A DNA stretch of 64,000 nt from Streptomyces sp. NRRL S-646. Lineage in GTDB: Bacteria; Actinomycetota; Actinomycetes; Streptomycetales; Streptomycetaceae. This document shows, piece after piece, positions 28,378 through 36,434 of this stretch (the first letter of the stretch is position 1; the number at the start of each line of letters is the position of its first letter). Location of the stretch: the NCBI RefSeq assembly GCF_000720765.1, contig NZ_JODC01000003.1:434001-498000 (forward strand), read 5' to 3'. The notes beneath the pieces are model-generated. The model was given only the letters and a program-made list of their open reading frames with translations. It made no database searches and was not told where the DNA came from. The position numbers and the translations under genes were made by a program.

Positions 28378-28878
28378 GTGACCCAGACCAGCGAGAACGT
28401 CACCTGGCTGACCCAGGAGGCGTACAACCAGCTCAAGGCCGAGCTGGAGTACCTGTCTGGTCCTGCGCGCACGGAGATCGCCGCCAAGATCGCGGCCGCG
28501 CGCGAGGAGGGCGACCTGCGTGAGAACGGCGGGTACCACGCGGCCAAGGAAGAGCAGGGCAAGCAGGAGCTCCGAGTGCGCCAGCTGACCCAGCTTCTGG
28601 AGAACGCCAAGGTCGGCGAGGCCCCGGCGTCGGCGGACGGCGCCGTGGCACCCGGCATGGTCGTGACGATCGCCTTCGACGGCGACGAGGACGACACGAT
28701 GACCTTCCTGCTCGCCTCGCGCGAGTACGCGAGCTCGGACATCGAGACGTACTCGCCGCAGTCCCCGCTGGGTTCCGGCGTGATCGGCCACAAGGTCGGC
28801 GAGGACGCGGAGTACGAGCTGCCGAACGGCAAGAAGGCCTCGGTGACGATCCTGAAGGCCGAGCCCTACACCGGCTGA
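28378..28878 (+). CDS. greA: Transcription elongation factor GreA
   Basis: The 166-residue factor has an N-terminal antiparallel coiled coil (about 8-80; acidic tip at AAREEGDLRENGGYHAAKE). The C-terminal FKBP-like domain (SPLGSGVIGHKVGEDAEY) binds RNA polymerase. It stimulates transcript cleavage in backtracked complexes. The start is GTG with GAGGAG six bases upstream. A strong hairpin follows the gene. The 183 bp upstream region contains TTGTTAGGCT, a plausible -10 zone. Confidence 0.95.
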   Translation: MTQTSENVTWLTQEAYNQLKAELEYLSGPARTEIAAKIAAAREEGDLRENGGYHAAKEEQGKQELRVRQLTQLLENAKVGEAPASADGAVAPGMVVTIAFDGDEDDTMTFLLASREYASSDIETYSPQSPLGSGVIGHKVGEDAEYELPNGKKASVTILKAEPYTG

Positions 28879-28900
28879 ACCGGTCTGCACGTCCTGTGGT

Positions 28901-28929
28901 GCCCCCGGCGTCCTGGTGACGCCGGGGGC
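28901..28929. terminator. 12 bp GC hairpin after greA
   Basis: Arms GCCCCCGGCGTC and GACGCCGGGGGC flank a five-base loop between greA and the convergent permease remnant. It probably terminates both directions. Confidence 0.8.
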
Positions 28930-28945
28930 GTCGTCATTCCGTCGG

Positions 28946-29677
28946 TCATGCCGTCGCCGAGCGGTACTTCCGTACCGCCAGCGTCCTGAATATGACGATG
29001 ATCAGGACCGAGTAGATCAACGAGGCCCACACGGGGTGCGCCATGGGCCAGGCGTCCGAGGGCGAGACGCCGGGATTGCCGAAGAGCTTGCGGCAGGCCT
29101 GGACCGTCGCACTGAAGGGGTTCCACTCGGCGATGTGGCGCAGCCAGGGGGTCATGCGGCTGGAGTCCACGAACGCGTTCGAGATGAACGTGACGGGGAA
29201 CAGCCAGATCAGACCGCCGGAGGTGGCCGCCTCGGGCGTGCGGACGGACAGGCCGATGACAGCGCCGATCCAGGTGAACGCGTACCCGGTCAGGAGCAGC
29301 AGGCCGAAGGCGCCGAGTACCTCACCCACGCTGGTGTGGGTACGCCATCCGACCAGCAGGGCGACCAGGGCCAGTACGAACAGCGTCAGCGCCGTCTGCA
29401 CGAGGTCGGCCAGCGTCCGTCCGGTCAGCACCGCGCCGCGTGCCATGGGCAGCGAGCGGAAACGGTCGATGAGGCCCTTGTGCATGTCGTCGGCGATGCC
29501 CGCCCCTGCGCCCGCGGTGGCGAAGGTGACCGTCTGGGCGAAGATGCCGGCCATCAGGAAATTGCGGTAGACGACGGGGTCCGTGGTGCCGCCGATGTTC
29601 ATGGAACCGCCGAACACATAGCTGAACAGCACCACGAACATGATCGGCTGGATGAGGCCGAAGATCACCATCTCGGG
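28946..29677 (-). pseudogene. 3' remnant of the host DrrB-like ABC permease gene, cut off by the integrative element
   Basis: From PEMVIFGLIQPIMF to the stop this encodes about 242 residues of a six-helix ABC-2 permease, including the family stretch DDMHKGLIDRFRSLPMARG. The first 39 codons are at the far side of the element (39438-39322). The break falls between the Ile-Pro and Glu-Met codons of RMSRIP/EM. The upstream open codons are element DNA, so no native start remains. The remnant is very similar to the element-borne permease at 38432-39238, with the same orientation. Confidence 0.9.
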
Positions 29678-31632
29678 GAAACATGTTCGGCGGTCTTCGC
29701 CTGGTTGCACTTCAGGCCGCTACCGCCCTGGCCTGCCCGCTCGGCGCTGTAGTTCGGGTCAGCATCGCCCGTCACCTCCATAGGCGGAAGCACGTAGAGG
29801 GGCGGCGGCGCGACGCCCTCAAAGGGCGCCAGGGCCTCTAGCGCTCGTTCGTACTCCCCACTGCCCCACCAGTGCTGTGCACGTCGATACAGGGCCGCCC
29901 AGCCTCGTCCGCCGATTCGCTCGGAGCGGTCGTAGTCCGTCCAATTCTTTCCGGTGCGGATCTTGTCGAGCATCGCCTCGAACCCGTCCCGGACGTCCTT
30001 CCACTGGCGACTGGGCGAGACGATGTCCCCGATCTTCGACCACTGCTCGTCTGTGATCTCGACAGGGATCGTCACGCCGGTCTCCCGGTGCCATTCGGCG
30101 ATCGGGTCTGTCAGCCCCTTGTGGCGAGGCTCACCCTTGCCGGTGATCTGCACACGCACGTCAAGCAGCTCCAACAGGTCCTGCTTCTGCTCGAAGGTGA
30201 AGTCGTCCAGACGGGCGTCAACCTTCTCGATCCTGGCGAGCAGGCCCTTGGCGCCGTCTGCCTGCCTCTCGACGTCGTACAGCCACTCAGCGACGCGTTC
30301 CCGTTCTGCCACCAGGTCGGCTTCCTGCTTGTGCAGTTCGTCCTTCAACTCCGCGACAAGCTGAGCATCGTCTTCACTGTCGTCGTCGACGGATGCCAAC
30401 AGAAGACTGATCTTGCGCTTCCGGCTGCTCCGCTTCTTGTCGATCTGCTCGTCAAGCTCTGCCAGCCGTCGGCGGTAGGACTGTGCGCGCTGGGGCGCAG
30501 TCCCCAAAGACTCTTCAACCAGCCTGCGCAGCTTGTCCTTGTCAGACATCAGCTTCTTGACCTCAGCCCAGACTGCGACCTCGACCTCATCAACAGGAAT
30601 CTCCCAGCAGTCCTCGTGGCGCTCGTTCACAGGGTTGCCCTGCTTACCCGCCATGCAGCGGTAGTACCGCCCGTGTTCACCGGCGTCGGCTCCAGTCCGA
30701 TGCACCCCGCACACGCTGATGAGTCGATTGGAGAGCAGGTACTTGCTGGCCTTGCCCTTGACGCGGGCACCTCGTGCAAGAGCAGTCTTCAACTCCTCGG
30801 CTCGCTGGTCACTCAGGGCTTTGGGCAGGTCGATGCGGAAGGTGGTGGTGATCTCCTCGCCGTCCTCGTTCTCTCCGGCGAAGACGAAGTCCACGTAACC
30901 CTTGAGTGCAGCCATGACACGGGCGACGAGGTTTCCGCCCTCCCACTCCTTGCCTCGACGTGTTCGGTACCCGAGGGCGTTGAGGTGGCGAGCGCCGTCC
31001 TCCCGCGTCACGGGCTCAGGCGAGTCGATCATGAAGTCTGCGAACTTCTCGATCTGCTCGACCTCTGCCGGGTTGATCACGGGGTTTCCGTCAGAGGCGA
31101 GCATGTAACCGAAGGGCGGCTCACCCAGGGGCCAGCCCCCGACGGCAGCCTTCTGTATCCGACCGCCCGACGTACGCTCCAAGATCAGGGCATGCTCCAC
31201 CTCGGCCAGGTAGGCAAGCAAAGAGAGCTGGATGCCGAACATGTCGTCGTCGGAGTCGATTCGGCCGTCCGCCGTGGCCACGCGGACACCCTTGTCGGTC
31301 ACGTCGTAGACCCAACGGTGGATGTTCTTCATCGTGCGCCCGATGCGGTCCAGCTTGCCGAAGACGATCAAGTCCAGACGGCCGCCGAGAGCGTCAGCGG
31401 TGAGGCGGTCGAGGTCTTCGCGGCTGGCAAGCTTGCCCGACACACCCCCGTCCACGTAGACGTCAACGATGGTGTGGCGCACTTTGCGCAGGGCATAGGC
31501 CAGCCAGGCGCGACACTGCTCCTCCTGGACCTTCAGCCCGTAGCCTTCGAGCTGCTGCGCCGTCGATACCCGCAGATAGATGGCTACCCGAAGGGTCCTC
31601 TGAACGGACCGCGCAACGGTACGCTTCGCCAT
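29665..31632 (-). CDS. Large serine recombinase (integrase) of the element
   Basis: The 655-residue enzyme begins with a resolvase domain holding the nucleophile Ser23 (YLRVSTAQQLEGYG) and the GVSGKLASREDLDRL and KLDRIGR stretches. A recombinase domain (about 165-300) and a zinc-ribbon (CGVHRTGADAG, YYRCMAG) follow, then a long coiled coil (about 375-450) that controls directionality. GGAGGACTGACT precedes the ATG. The frame crosses attL, and its last three codons and stop are host DNA. The circular form would therefore encode a different C-terminus. It is the only integrase in the element and should catalyse attP x attB insertion. Confidence 0.92.
   Translation of the reverse strand: MAKRTVARSVQRTLRVAIYLRVSTAQQLEGYGLKVQEEQCRAWLAYALRKVRHTIVDVYVDGGVSGKLASREDLDRLTADALGGRLDLIVFGKLDRIGRTMKNIHRWVYDVTDKGVRVATADGRIDSDDDMFGIQLSLLAYLAEVEHALILERTSGGRIQKAAVGGWPLGEPPFGYMLASDGNPVINPAEVEQIEKFADFMIDSPEPVTREDGARHLNALGYRTRRGKEWEGGNLVARVMAALKGYVDFVFAGENEDGEEITTTFRIDLPKALSDQRAEELKTALARGARVKGKASKYLLSNRLISVCGVHRTGADAGEHGRYYRCMAGKQGNPVNERHEDCWEIPVDEVEVAVWAEVKKLMSDKDKLRRLVEESLGTAPQRAQSYRRRLAELDEQIDKKRSSRKRKISLLLASVDDDSEDDAQLVAELKDELHKQEADLVAERERVAEWLYDVERQADGAKGLLARIEKVDARLDDFTFEQKQDLLELLDVRVQITGKGEPRHKGLTDPIAEWHRETGVTIPVEITDEQWSKIGDIVSPSRQWKDVRDGFEAMLDKIRTGKNWTDYDRSERIGGRGWAALYRRAQHWWGSGEYERALEALAPFEGVAPPPLYVLPPMEVTGDADPNYSAERAGQGGSGLKCNQAKTAEHVSPRW
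29670..29690. other. attL of the integrative element
   Basis: The host half (GATCACCATCTCGGG, permease codons for PEMVI) meets the element half (GAAACATGTTCGGCGG). Joining the element halves of attL and attR gives a deduced attP with flanking CGAACA...TGTTCG arms around TTCGGGAAA, a serine-integrase-like imperfect dyad. The exact crossover dinucleotide lies within the C/G run and cannot be fixed from one sequence. Confidence 0.75.
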
Positions 31633-31750
31633 AGTCAGTCCTCCACGACTGGCCAGCGACCCCAGCGGCAGGCCCTAATCTCCCGCCGGGGTCGCGTTGT
31701 TTTTGCACATGGTAACTCGTGAGGTGGCCTCACGATCTAGCGCGAATCGC

Positions 31751-31912
31751 TCAACTGCCTTGACAATATGGGTCGTTGGGCGTCGACCCGATCAAGAGGG
31801 CAGCTAGGCGGCTCCGTTGCGCCTCGGTCCACTCAACGGCCCGCCAGCGGGAACTCACTTCACCGGGACGCGGTTCCCTTGCTTTCTCCTTAGGACGCTC
31901 CTCACCCGGCAT
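31751..31912 (-). CDS. Small coupled ORF after the initiator gene (possible element accessory or excision protein)
   Basis: This is a 53-codon frame whose ATG overlaps the last 11 bases of the initiator gene (ATGCCGGGTGA). The product is basic then helical (SSRWRAVEWTEAQRSRLAAL) and ends PNDPYCQGS. In related elements a small gene between rep and int encodes the excisionase, but no clear MerR/Xis helix-turn-helix is seen here. The function is unassigned. Confidence 0.45.
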   Translation of the reverse strand: MPGEERPKEKAREPRPGEVSSRWRAVEWTEAQRSRLAALLIGSTPNDPYCQGS

Positions 31913-33353
31913 ATCGCCACCCTTCAGCGATCATGTCCCGTTTGATCTCGCGCAGGCTTGCCAGGTCTTCGGCAATACCGAGAGCGATGTCAGCCTCTCC
32001 GGGGGTGTAGCCGGATCCGGCGTAGCGCCAGTTCGATTGCGTGACCGTGGGGCCGTTCTCGGGCTTGGTGTCGCCCCGGCGATGGTCGGCCCGTTCCTCT
32101 TGCAGGGCGCCGTAGGTGGTGGAGTAGCGGCGGGATTTGGTGAGGATGTGGCCCCGGAAGCCGAGACTGTGAGCCCACCTCCGTATTCGGAGGTGCTCCA
32201 GCTCGACCAGGCCGCCCAAGCGCCAGCAGGTCGCCATGAGCGCCCTTACGTGGGTCGTCACGGCCGCCGCACGGATGTCGTCCAGGCTGGTGACGCGGTA
32301 GTCGAGTCCGGCGCCGGTTTCGGCCGCTCCCTTGGTGACGTACTTGGCCACATATCCGGCGACCGCCGATCCTGACGGGCCGTCAGTACCTGGGGTCGGA
32401 TAGATCGGGTGTGCGTCGAACTGCCCGCCCCAGCCGAGCCGTTCGGTGCCGTACGCGTCCGACTCGGGGACCGTGACGAAGGTCGACGCCACCGCACGCG
32501 TGACGGCATCGACCAGCAGCCCTTCACTCGCCCAGGAGGCGGGCACGGAACCGGGGCCGTCCGGTCCGTCGAGACGCACCACGCAGTGAAAGTGGATGGC
32601 CGCGCGCTTCTGGTACTCGGCGACCTTGGCGAAGGACACCACCAGGTGCTCACGGAGCTTGGAGCGCGGTATGCCCCCGGCGGAGGCGAGGCGACGCCGT
32701 ACGGCGGTGGTGAACAGGTTCCACAGCCGCCCGGCGTGCGCGTGCCACAGCACGTGGCCCACGTAGTCGTAGCAGTCCGGGCAAAGCGGCAGCCCCACCA
32801 GGCGGTCATCCTCGCCGTGGATACGACTGCACCCCAGGGGCTTGCCGTGCTCGCAGACCGGATCATCCCGGCGCGGTCGGCAGCGTTCGCCCTCGATGGC
32901 ATGGTGCACTAGGCCGAACGAGGGGGCCGTCAGCGTCACGAACAGACGGGGGCGCTCCGCCACGGCACCGGGCACGCCCTTGCCGCCCGTCAGGCCCGCA
33001 CGGACCAGTTGATAGGTGTCCCCGGCGTGCAGGTAGGAGCAGGTCGGGCAGACCGAGGCCCGGCGGTTGCCGCAGCGCACGGGTAGCCGCTCGCCGGGTT
33101 CGTCGGCGGTCGAGTAGGACGAGATCACCTCACCGGTTACGGCGTTGCTGGTGACCGTGGAGCCGGACAGGTAGATCGGATGGGCGCACCCGCCGATGGC
33201 CTTGATCTGCGCTAGCCAGCGCGAGAACTTCGGGTCATTGACCAGTCGGGCAAGGTCACGGTCGGCATCGGAGAGCGACAGGAGCCGCTTCTCACGCTCC
33301 AGCTCGGCAGAGCGGCCGTCCGACATGGTCGGCTCGTGCGGAGTGTTGAACAC
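31902..33353 (-). CDS. Rolling-circle replication initiator (RepSA family)
   Basis: The 483-residue protein resembles the initiators of pSAM2-type elements. It has cysteine-rich zinc-binding clusters (CPTC, CPDC), the HUH-like metal motif AAIHFHCVVRLDG (His254/His256) and the putative catalytic tyrosines in AGYVAKYVTKG (Tyr334/Tyr338). The GTG start has GGAGG six bases upstream. It should nick the element origin and drive replication of the excised circle. It is transcribed divergently from the GntR gene through a region with repeated operator-like motifs. Confidence 0.88.
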   Translation of the reverse strand: MFNTPHEPTMSDGRSAELEREKRLLSLSDADRDLARLVNDPKFSRWLAQIKAIGGCAHPIYLSGSTVTSNAVTGEVISSYSTADEPGERLPVRCGNRRASVCPTCSYLHAGDTYQLVRAGLTGGKGVPGAVAERPRLFVTLTAPSFGLVHHAIEGERCRPRRDDPVCEHGKPLGCSRIHGEDDRLVGLPLCPDCYDYVGHVLWHAHAGRLWNLFTTAVRRRLASAGGIPRSKLREHLVVSFAKVAEYQKRAAIHFHCVVRLDGPDGPGSVPASWASEGLLVDAVTRAVASTFVTVPESDAYGTERLGWGGQFDAHPIYPTPGTDGPSGSAVAGYVAKYVTKGAAETGAGLDYRVTSLDDIRAAAVTTHVRALMATCWRLGGLVELEHLRIRRWAHSLGFRGHILTKSRRYSTTYGALQEERADHRRGDTKPENGPTVTQSNWRYAGSGYTPGEADIALGIAEDLASLREIKRDMIAEGWRYAG

Positions 33354-33379
33354 AAGGCGCCTCCAGAATGTGACCCATC

Positions 33380-33502
33380 CACTTATGCGGATGGGTTGGA
33401 GGGTTCATGGTCAACCCGTCGATCCGGCCAGGTCAACCACTTATTCGGATGAGTGTGTAAGGGATGGCCCGATGAGTGGTCAGCCACTTATCCTCATGAT
33501 TG
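33380..33502. promoter_or_regulatory. Cluster of GntR-type operators between rep and the GntR gene
   Basis: The motif CACTTATTCGGATGAGTG at 33438-33455 is a near-perfect dyad. Related copies start at 33380 (CACTTATGCGGATGGGT) and 33485 (CACTTATCCTCATGAT). An inverted half-site GATGAGTGG at 33471-33479 pairs with CCACTTATC at 33484-33492. The cluster spans the divergent promoters. The adjacent GntR protein is the obvious ligand (inference). Confidence 0.65.
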
Positions 33503-33550
33503 CGAATCCCCGCCAGCACCCGACCGGGCGGCCTGAGAAGGGCACCAGCT

Positions 33551-34360
33551 ATGCCAGTCCGAGAGCACATCGAACGCGCCCCGTCCATGTACATGCAGGT
33601 AGCCCAACGCATGGCCGATGACATCCGCCGAGGCCGCTACAAGTCCGGCGAGCTTCTGCCGTCCGAGGCGGACATGGTCATCATGTACGGGATCGGCAAG
33701 CACACCGCACGGTCCGCCGTCGCCGAGCTGCGCCGCATGGGACTGGTCGAGTCCCGCCAGGGCAAGGGGACCATCGTGCTCTCCACCGGGGGCGGGTTCC
33801 TCCCCGCCGCCTCTGTTGACCGCTCCATCCGCCAGACCAGCAAGGGGAGTTGGAGCCTGCCTGAGGTATCGCAGAGCGAGGCGACCGCCGTCAGCCGGGT
33901 CTCACTCGACGGCCCCCCGGCAATGCTGCTGGACCAGCAGGACCAGGACGCCATCAGCGTCGACCGCGTGCTCTACGACCAGGAGACCGGCGCCCGGATG
34001 GCCCACCGGGTCCTGATCCCGATGGCGACCGCAGCCGACGTTCCCTCCCTCGCCGAACAGCCCGACGCCGAAGTCAGCGACCTGTACCAGCAGCTTGCCG
34101 ACGCCGGACTGTCGTTGGAGTTCACCGAGCACGTCACCGCCCGTCCTCCTTACCCAGACGAGCGCACCTCTCTGTCGATCACCAGTGACGCCAGCCCCCT
34201 CCTGGTCACCTACCGCATCACCGCCGACGCCCACCAGGGCCGCCCCCTACTGTGCGAGGAACTCAAGGCCCCCGCCGACGCATGCCAGCTCAGCTACTCA
34301 CTGACGCCGACCAAAGCCCCCGCCAAGCACGCCACCCGCCGACGAGCCGCATCAGCGTAA
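33551..34360 (+). CDS. GntR-family regulator (KorSA-like)
   Basis: The 269-residue repressor has an N-terminal GntR winged helix (YMQVAQRMADDIRRGRYKSG, then LPSEADMVIMYGIGKHTARS) and a C-terminal UTRA-like effector domain. GAGAAGGG before the ATG at 33551 supports this start over an upstream one at 33500, which lies inside the operators. In pSAM2 the analogous KorSA represses replication and transfer genes. Here it most likely represses rep and itself through the CACTTAT/ATGAGTG operators. Confidence 0.85.
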   Translation: MPVREHIERAPSMYMQVAQRMADDIRRGRYKSGELLPSEADMVIMYGIGKHTARSAVAELRRMGLVESRQGKGTIVLSTGGGFLPAASVDRSIRQTSKGSWSLPEVSQSEATAVSRVSLDGPPAMLLDQQDQDAISVDRVLYDQETGARMAHRVLIPMATAADVPSLAEQPDAEVSDLYQQLADAGLSLEFTEHVTARPPYPDERTSLSITSDASPLLVTYRITADAHQGRPLLCEELKAPADACQLSYSLTPTKAPAKHATRRRAASA

Positions 34361-34996
34361 GCAGCCGGGACGAGTGCGCAGCGAGCCAGATGCGGTGATC
34401 TTGAGGTGCCGGGAAGCCGGTTGCGTCGCGGGTCCAGGTACTCACCGGATGCGGAGCAGACGTAGGTGTGAAGCATGGGGAGTAATTTGTCTTCACTTCT
34501 TTGAAGGCGCGCCTTCGGCGCGCCGCCGGGGCGGCTTGCCGCACCCCGGCCCGGCGTGCCGCCTTCGGCGGGTCCGGTCCGGGGCGCCGCCGCCCCGGCG
34601 CACACCAGGCGGCACCAGAAGTGAGCCAACGTCCCCACAGCCCACCTCACCCGCTCCGCTCCCATGGGCTCTGGCCCGTGGCTCACGGCCCCAGCACCAC
34701 AGCCACCGATCCGGACCACGGCGCCCTCACCGGCCAGCACTCACCCGAGCCTCGGCCGGGAATGCTCGCAACCCTCTTTGGCTGGGGCCGACGGCCTACG
34801 AGGCTTTAGGCAGCCACCATGGGGCGAGCCTCGAAGAACAGGGGGCCGATCGGGCTATTGCGGGCAGGCTCCAAAACCTGCCCGATCCGCTGGCGAGCGT
34901 AAGGCCCCCTGTTCACTCGCCCCATGGCAGCTCCCGCCCAAAGCCTCTACGGCCGGCGGCGTGCCCAAACCGCGCCACTACCAGCGGAAATGCGAA
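34361..34996. other. Non-coding, palindrome-rich region of the element (candidate origin)
   Basis: No credible gene was found in 636 bases; open frames here lack family features. A perfect palindrome GAAGGCGCGCCTTC at 34503-34516 begins a run of GC-rich inverted repeats to about 34610. A 110-base nested hairpin follows at 34817-34927. In rolling-circle plasmids such structures mark double- or single-strand origins or incompatibility RNAs; which applies here is unknown. Confidence 0.5.
34817..34927. other. Long nested hairpin (candidate single-strand origin or structured RNA)
   Basis: The outer stem pairs CCATGGGGCGAG (34817-34828) with 34916-34927 in 12 perfect pairs. The middle stem pairs GAACAGGGGGCC (34836-34847) with 34903-34914 in 12 perfect pairs. 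The inner stem is CGGGCAGG (34861-34868) with 34877-34884, loop CTCCAAAA. An alternative inner pairing is GATCGGG (34848-34854) with CCCGATC (34881-34887). Confidence 0.7.
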
Positions 34997-35040
34997 TCCC
35001 CAACCACCCCAACTGGCTATGTCTGTTGAGTGGTTGGGGA
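34997..35040 (-). terminator. Hairpin terminator after the methyltransferase gene
   Basis: An 11 bp perfect stem (TCCCCAACCAC with GTGGTTGGGGA) lies eight bases past the methyltransferase stop on the minus strand. Its loop is 22 bases. Confidence 0.7.
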
Positions 35041-35048
35041 CTCGGCAG

Positions 35049-36233
35049 CTAGTCAGCCGATCGAGTACAGGGGCTGCTCGGATGATCGAGCCACGGCGTA
35101 TGTTCGCCGGTCTCGCCGTCGACCGTCAGGCCGAACCTCTCCCACCCGGGCTTGCCCATGGCATCCCAGTGCAGGTACGCAACGGTGACCTCATCCCAGA
35201 GCTTCCGGGGACCGGACTGGTAGACCTCGAACTCCTCTCGGCCCGGCTCGTAGTCGACCGTGGCCCACGAGGTGACCGCCGTATCACGCAGCCAGAGGGT
35301 GTATGAGCCGTCGTCGTAGGTCTCTGCCCACGGGAAGACTCCCTGGGTCTGGAGACCGATCGCGAACATCGGCAGCCAGTCCCCGATGTCCTCGGGCGAG
35401 AGAGACGTCATGGACTTCACGCCGTCGGACGGCCAAGGCTCGCCGCCCAGGTACTCACGCACATGCCGCCGCTTCTGGCGTTGCCGACGTAGCCGCATGA
35501 ATGCCGACGAGCCGACGAATGGCCCCACAGCGGACCCGTCACGTTGCACGGTCAGCCGCACCACGCCTTCGCCCCCGTACGTCGTGGCGTACGGGGCGAC
35601 GATGACCCCTCCCGTCCGAACCTGGCTGATCACTCGGTGCGGCACTTCGGTCAGCGCAGCCGTGACCAGGACACGGTCATAAGGCGCGCCCTCGCGGTAC
35701 CCCTCGAAGCCGTCGCCCACGACGAGTGTCGGGTGGTAGCCCGCTGACTCGATTCGCTCCCGCGCCGACTTCGCGTTCTCCTCGTCGACCTCGACAGAGC
35801 AGACGTTGCCCGGACCGACACGCTCAGACAGGAGCGCGGCATTCCACCCCGTGCCGGTACCGATCTCCAGGACTCGACTGGTCTCCTGGACGTCAAGGGC
35901 CGCAAGCATCGAAAACACCATGGATGGTTGCGAGTTCGAGCACGTCGGCACCCTTCCCTTACCGGTGCCCGAGTGCTGGCCGTCATCCCACTGAGTCGTC
36001 AGGGACACGTCCGAGTAGACCGCACGGAACCACGCCTCTGGGTCCTCATTGCGGTCGATCGCATCGCCCTGTCCCGTGCCCTTGCTCTGGCCCGGCCACA
36101 TCAGATCAGGCACGAACAACTCACGCGGCACGGCGGCGAAGGCCGGTAGCCAGTCCGAGGTCAGCGCGCCCGACTCCTTGAGCCGGGAGGCCAGCCCGTG
36201 AAGGCTGGCCTCCCTCAGTTCGTGCTCAGTCAC
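35049..36233 (-). CDS. Protein-L-isoaspartate-methyltransferase homologue with C-terminal extension (putative RiPP-modifying enzyme)
   Basis: The 394-residue SAM-dependent methyltransferase has PIMT hallmarks: VPRELFVPDLMW (35-46), SNSQPSMVFSML (99-110, the substrate-carboxylate motif), motif I VLEIGTGTGWNA (121-132) and the acidic ribose ligand in VEVD (147-150). About 150 extra C-terminal residues (from about 245, RLRRQRQKRRHVREYLGG) set it apart from housekeeping PIMT. They resemble the extended O-methyltransferases linked to peptide natural products. GTG start and upstream peptide stop overlap (GTGA). It probably methylates Asp in the coupled 43-residue peptide, giving an aspartimide or isoaspartate. 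Confidence 0.85.
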   Translation of the reverse strand: MTEHELREASLHGLASRLKESGALTSDWLPAFAAVPRELFVPDLMWPGQSKGTGQGDAIDRNEDPEAWFRAVYSDVSLTTQWDDGQHSGTGKGRVPTCSNSQPSMVFSMLAALDVQETSRVLEIGTGTGWNAALLSERVGPGNVCSVEVDEENAKSARERIESAGYHPTLVVGDGFEGYREGAPYDRVLVTAALTEVPHRVISQVRTGGVIVAPYATTYGGEGVVRLTVQRDGSAVGPFVGSSAFMRLRRQRQKRRHVREYLGGEPWPSDGVKSMTSLSPEDIGDWLPMFAIGLQTQGVFPWAETYDDGSYTLWLRDTAVTSWATVDYEPGREEFEVYQSGPRKLWDEVTVAYLHWDAMGKPGWERFGLTVDGETGEHTPWLDHPSSPCTRSAD

Positions 36234-36361
36234 CGGCTGGAGCCGCCGTTCGTGTCGCTGTGGCCCGAGTCGTCACCCTCGCTGCCTCCACCACCGTGCT
36301 TGTTGCCCGAGTTGCTGTCGTCCTCGCCGCCGCGCACGATCCAGGGGCGCTCGTCGCGCAT
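36230..36361 (-). CDS. 43-residue Asp/Asn/Gly/Ser-rich peptide, candidate RiPP precursor
   Basis: ATG at 36361 is preceded by GAGGAG at ideal spacing, which favours it over an in-frame ATG at 36418. The product starts MRDERPWIVRGG (likely recognition segment). A very hydrophilic part follows with EDDSNSGNKHGGGG, SEGDDSGHSD and TNGGSSR, rich in Asp-Ser, Asn-Ser, Asn-Gly and Asp-Thr steps prone to succinimide chemistry. It has no Cys after the start, so it is not a lanthipeptide. The stop overlaps the methyltransferase start. Imiditides and pamtides are known RiPPs made by stand-alone PIMT-like enzymes; similarity to them is inferred from architecture. Confidence 0.7.
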   Translation of the reverse strand: MRDERPWIVRGGEDDSNSGNKHGGGGSEGDDSGHSDTNGGSSR

Positions 36362-36434
36362 GTGACACTCCTCGATTCCGTAGGGATGGTGCTCTGCACT
36401 TGCCGACCCGCCTCGCATAAAGACGAACAGGAGC

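Noticed and set aside
34374..35306. Protein genes in the region after the GntR gene
   Set aside because: The frames are low-complexity Pro/Arg/Ser translations of palindromic DNA, with no ribosome sites or family features.
35049..36233. Housekeeping protein-L-isoaspartate repair methyltransferase
   Set aside because: The 150-residue C-terminal extension, overlap with a tiny peptide gene and location in a mobile element point to peptide modification rather than general repair, though activity is untested.
36230..36418. Longer version of the peptide starting at the upstream ATG (62 residues)
   Set aside because: The ATG at 36361 has a strong GAGGAG ribosome site at correct spacing; the upstream ATG has none.
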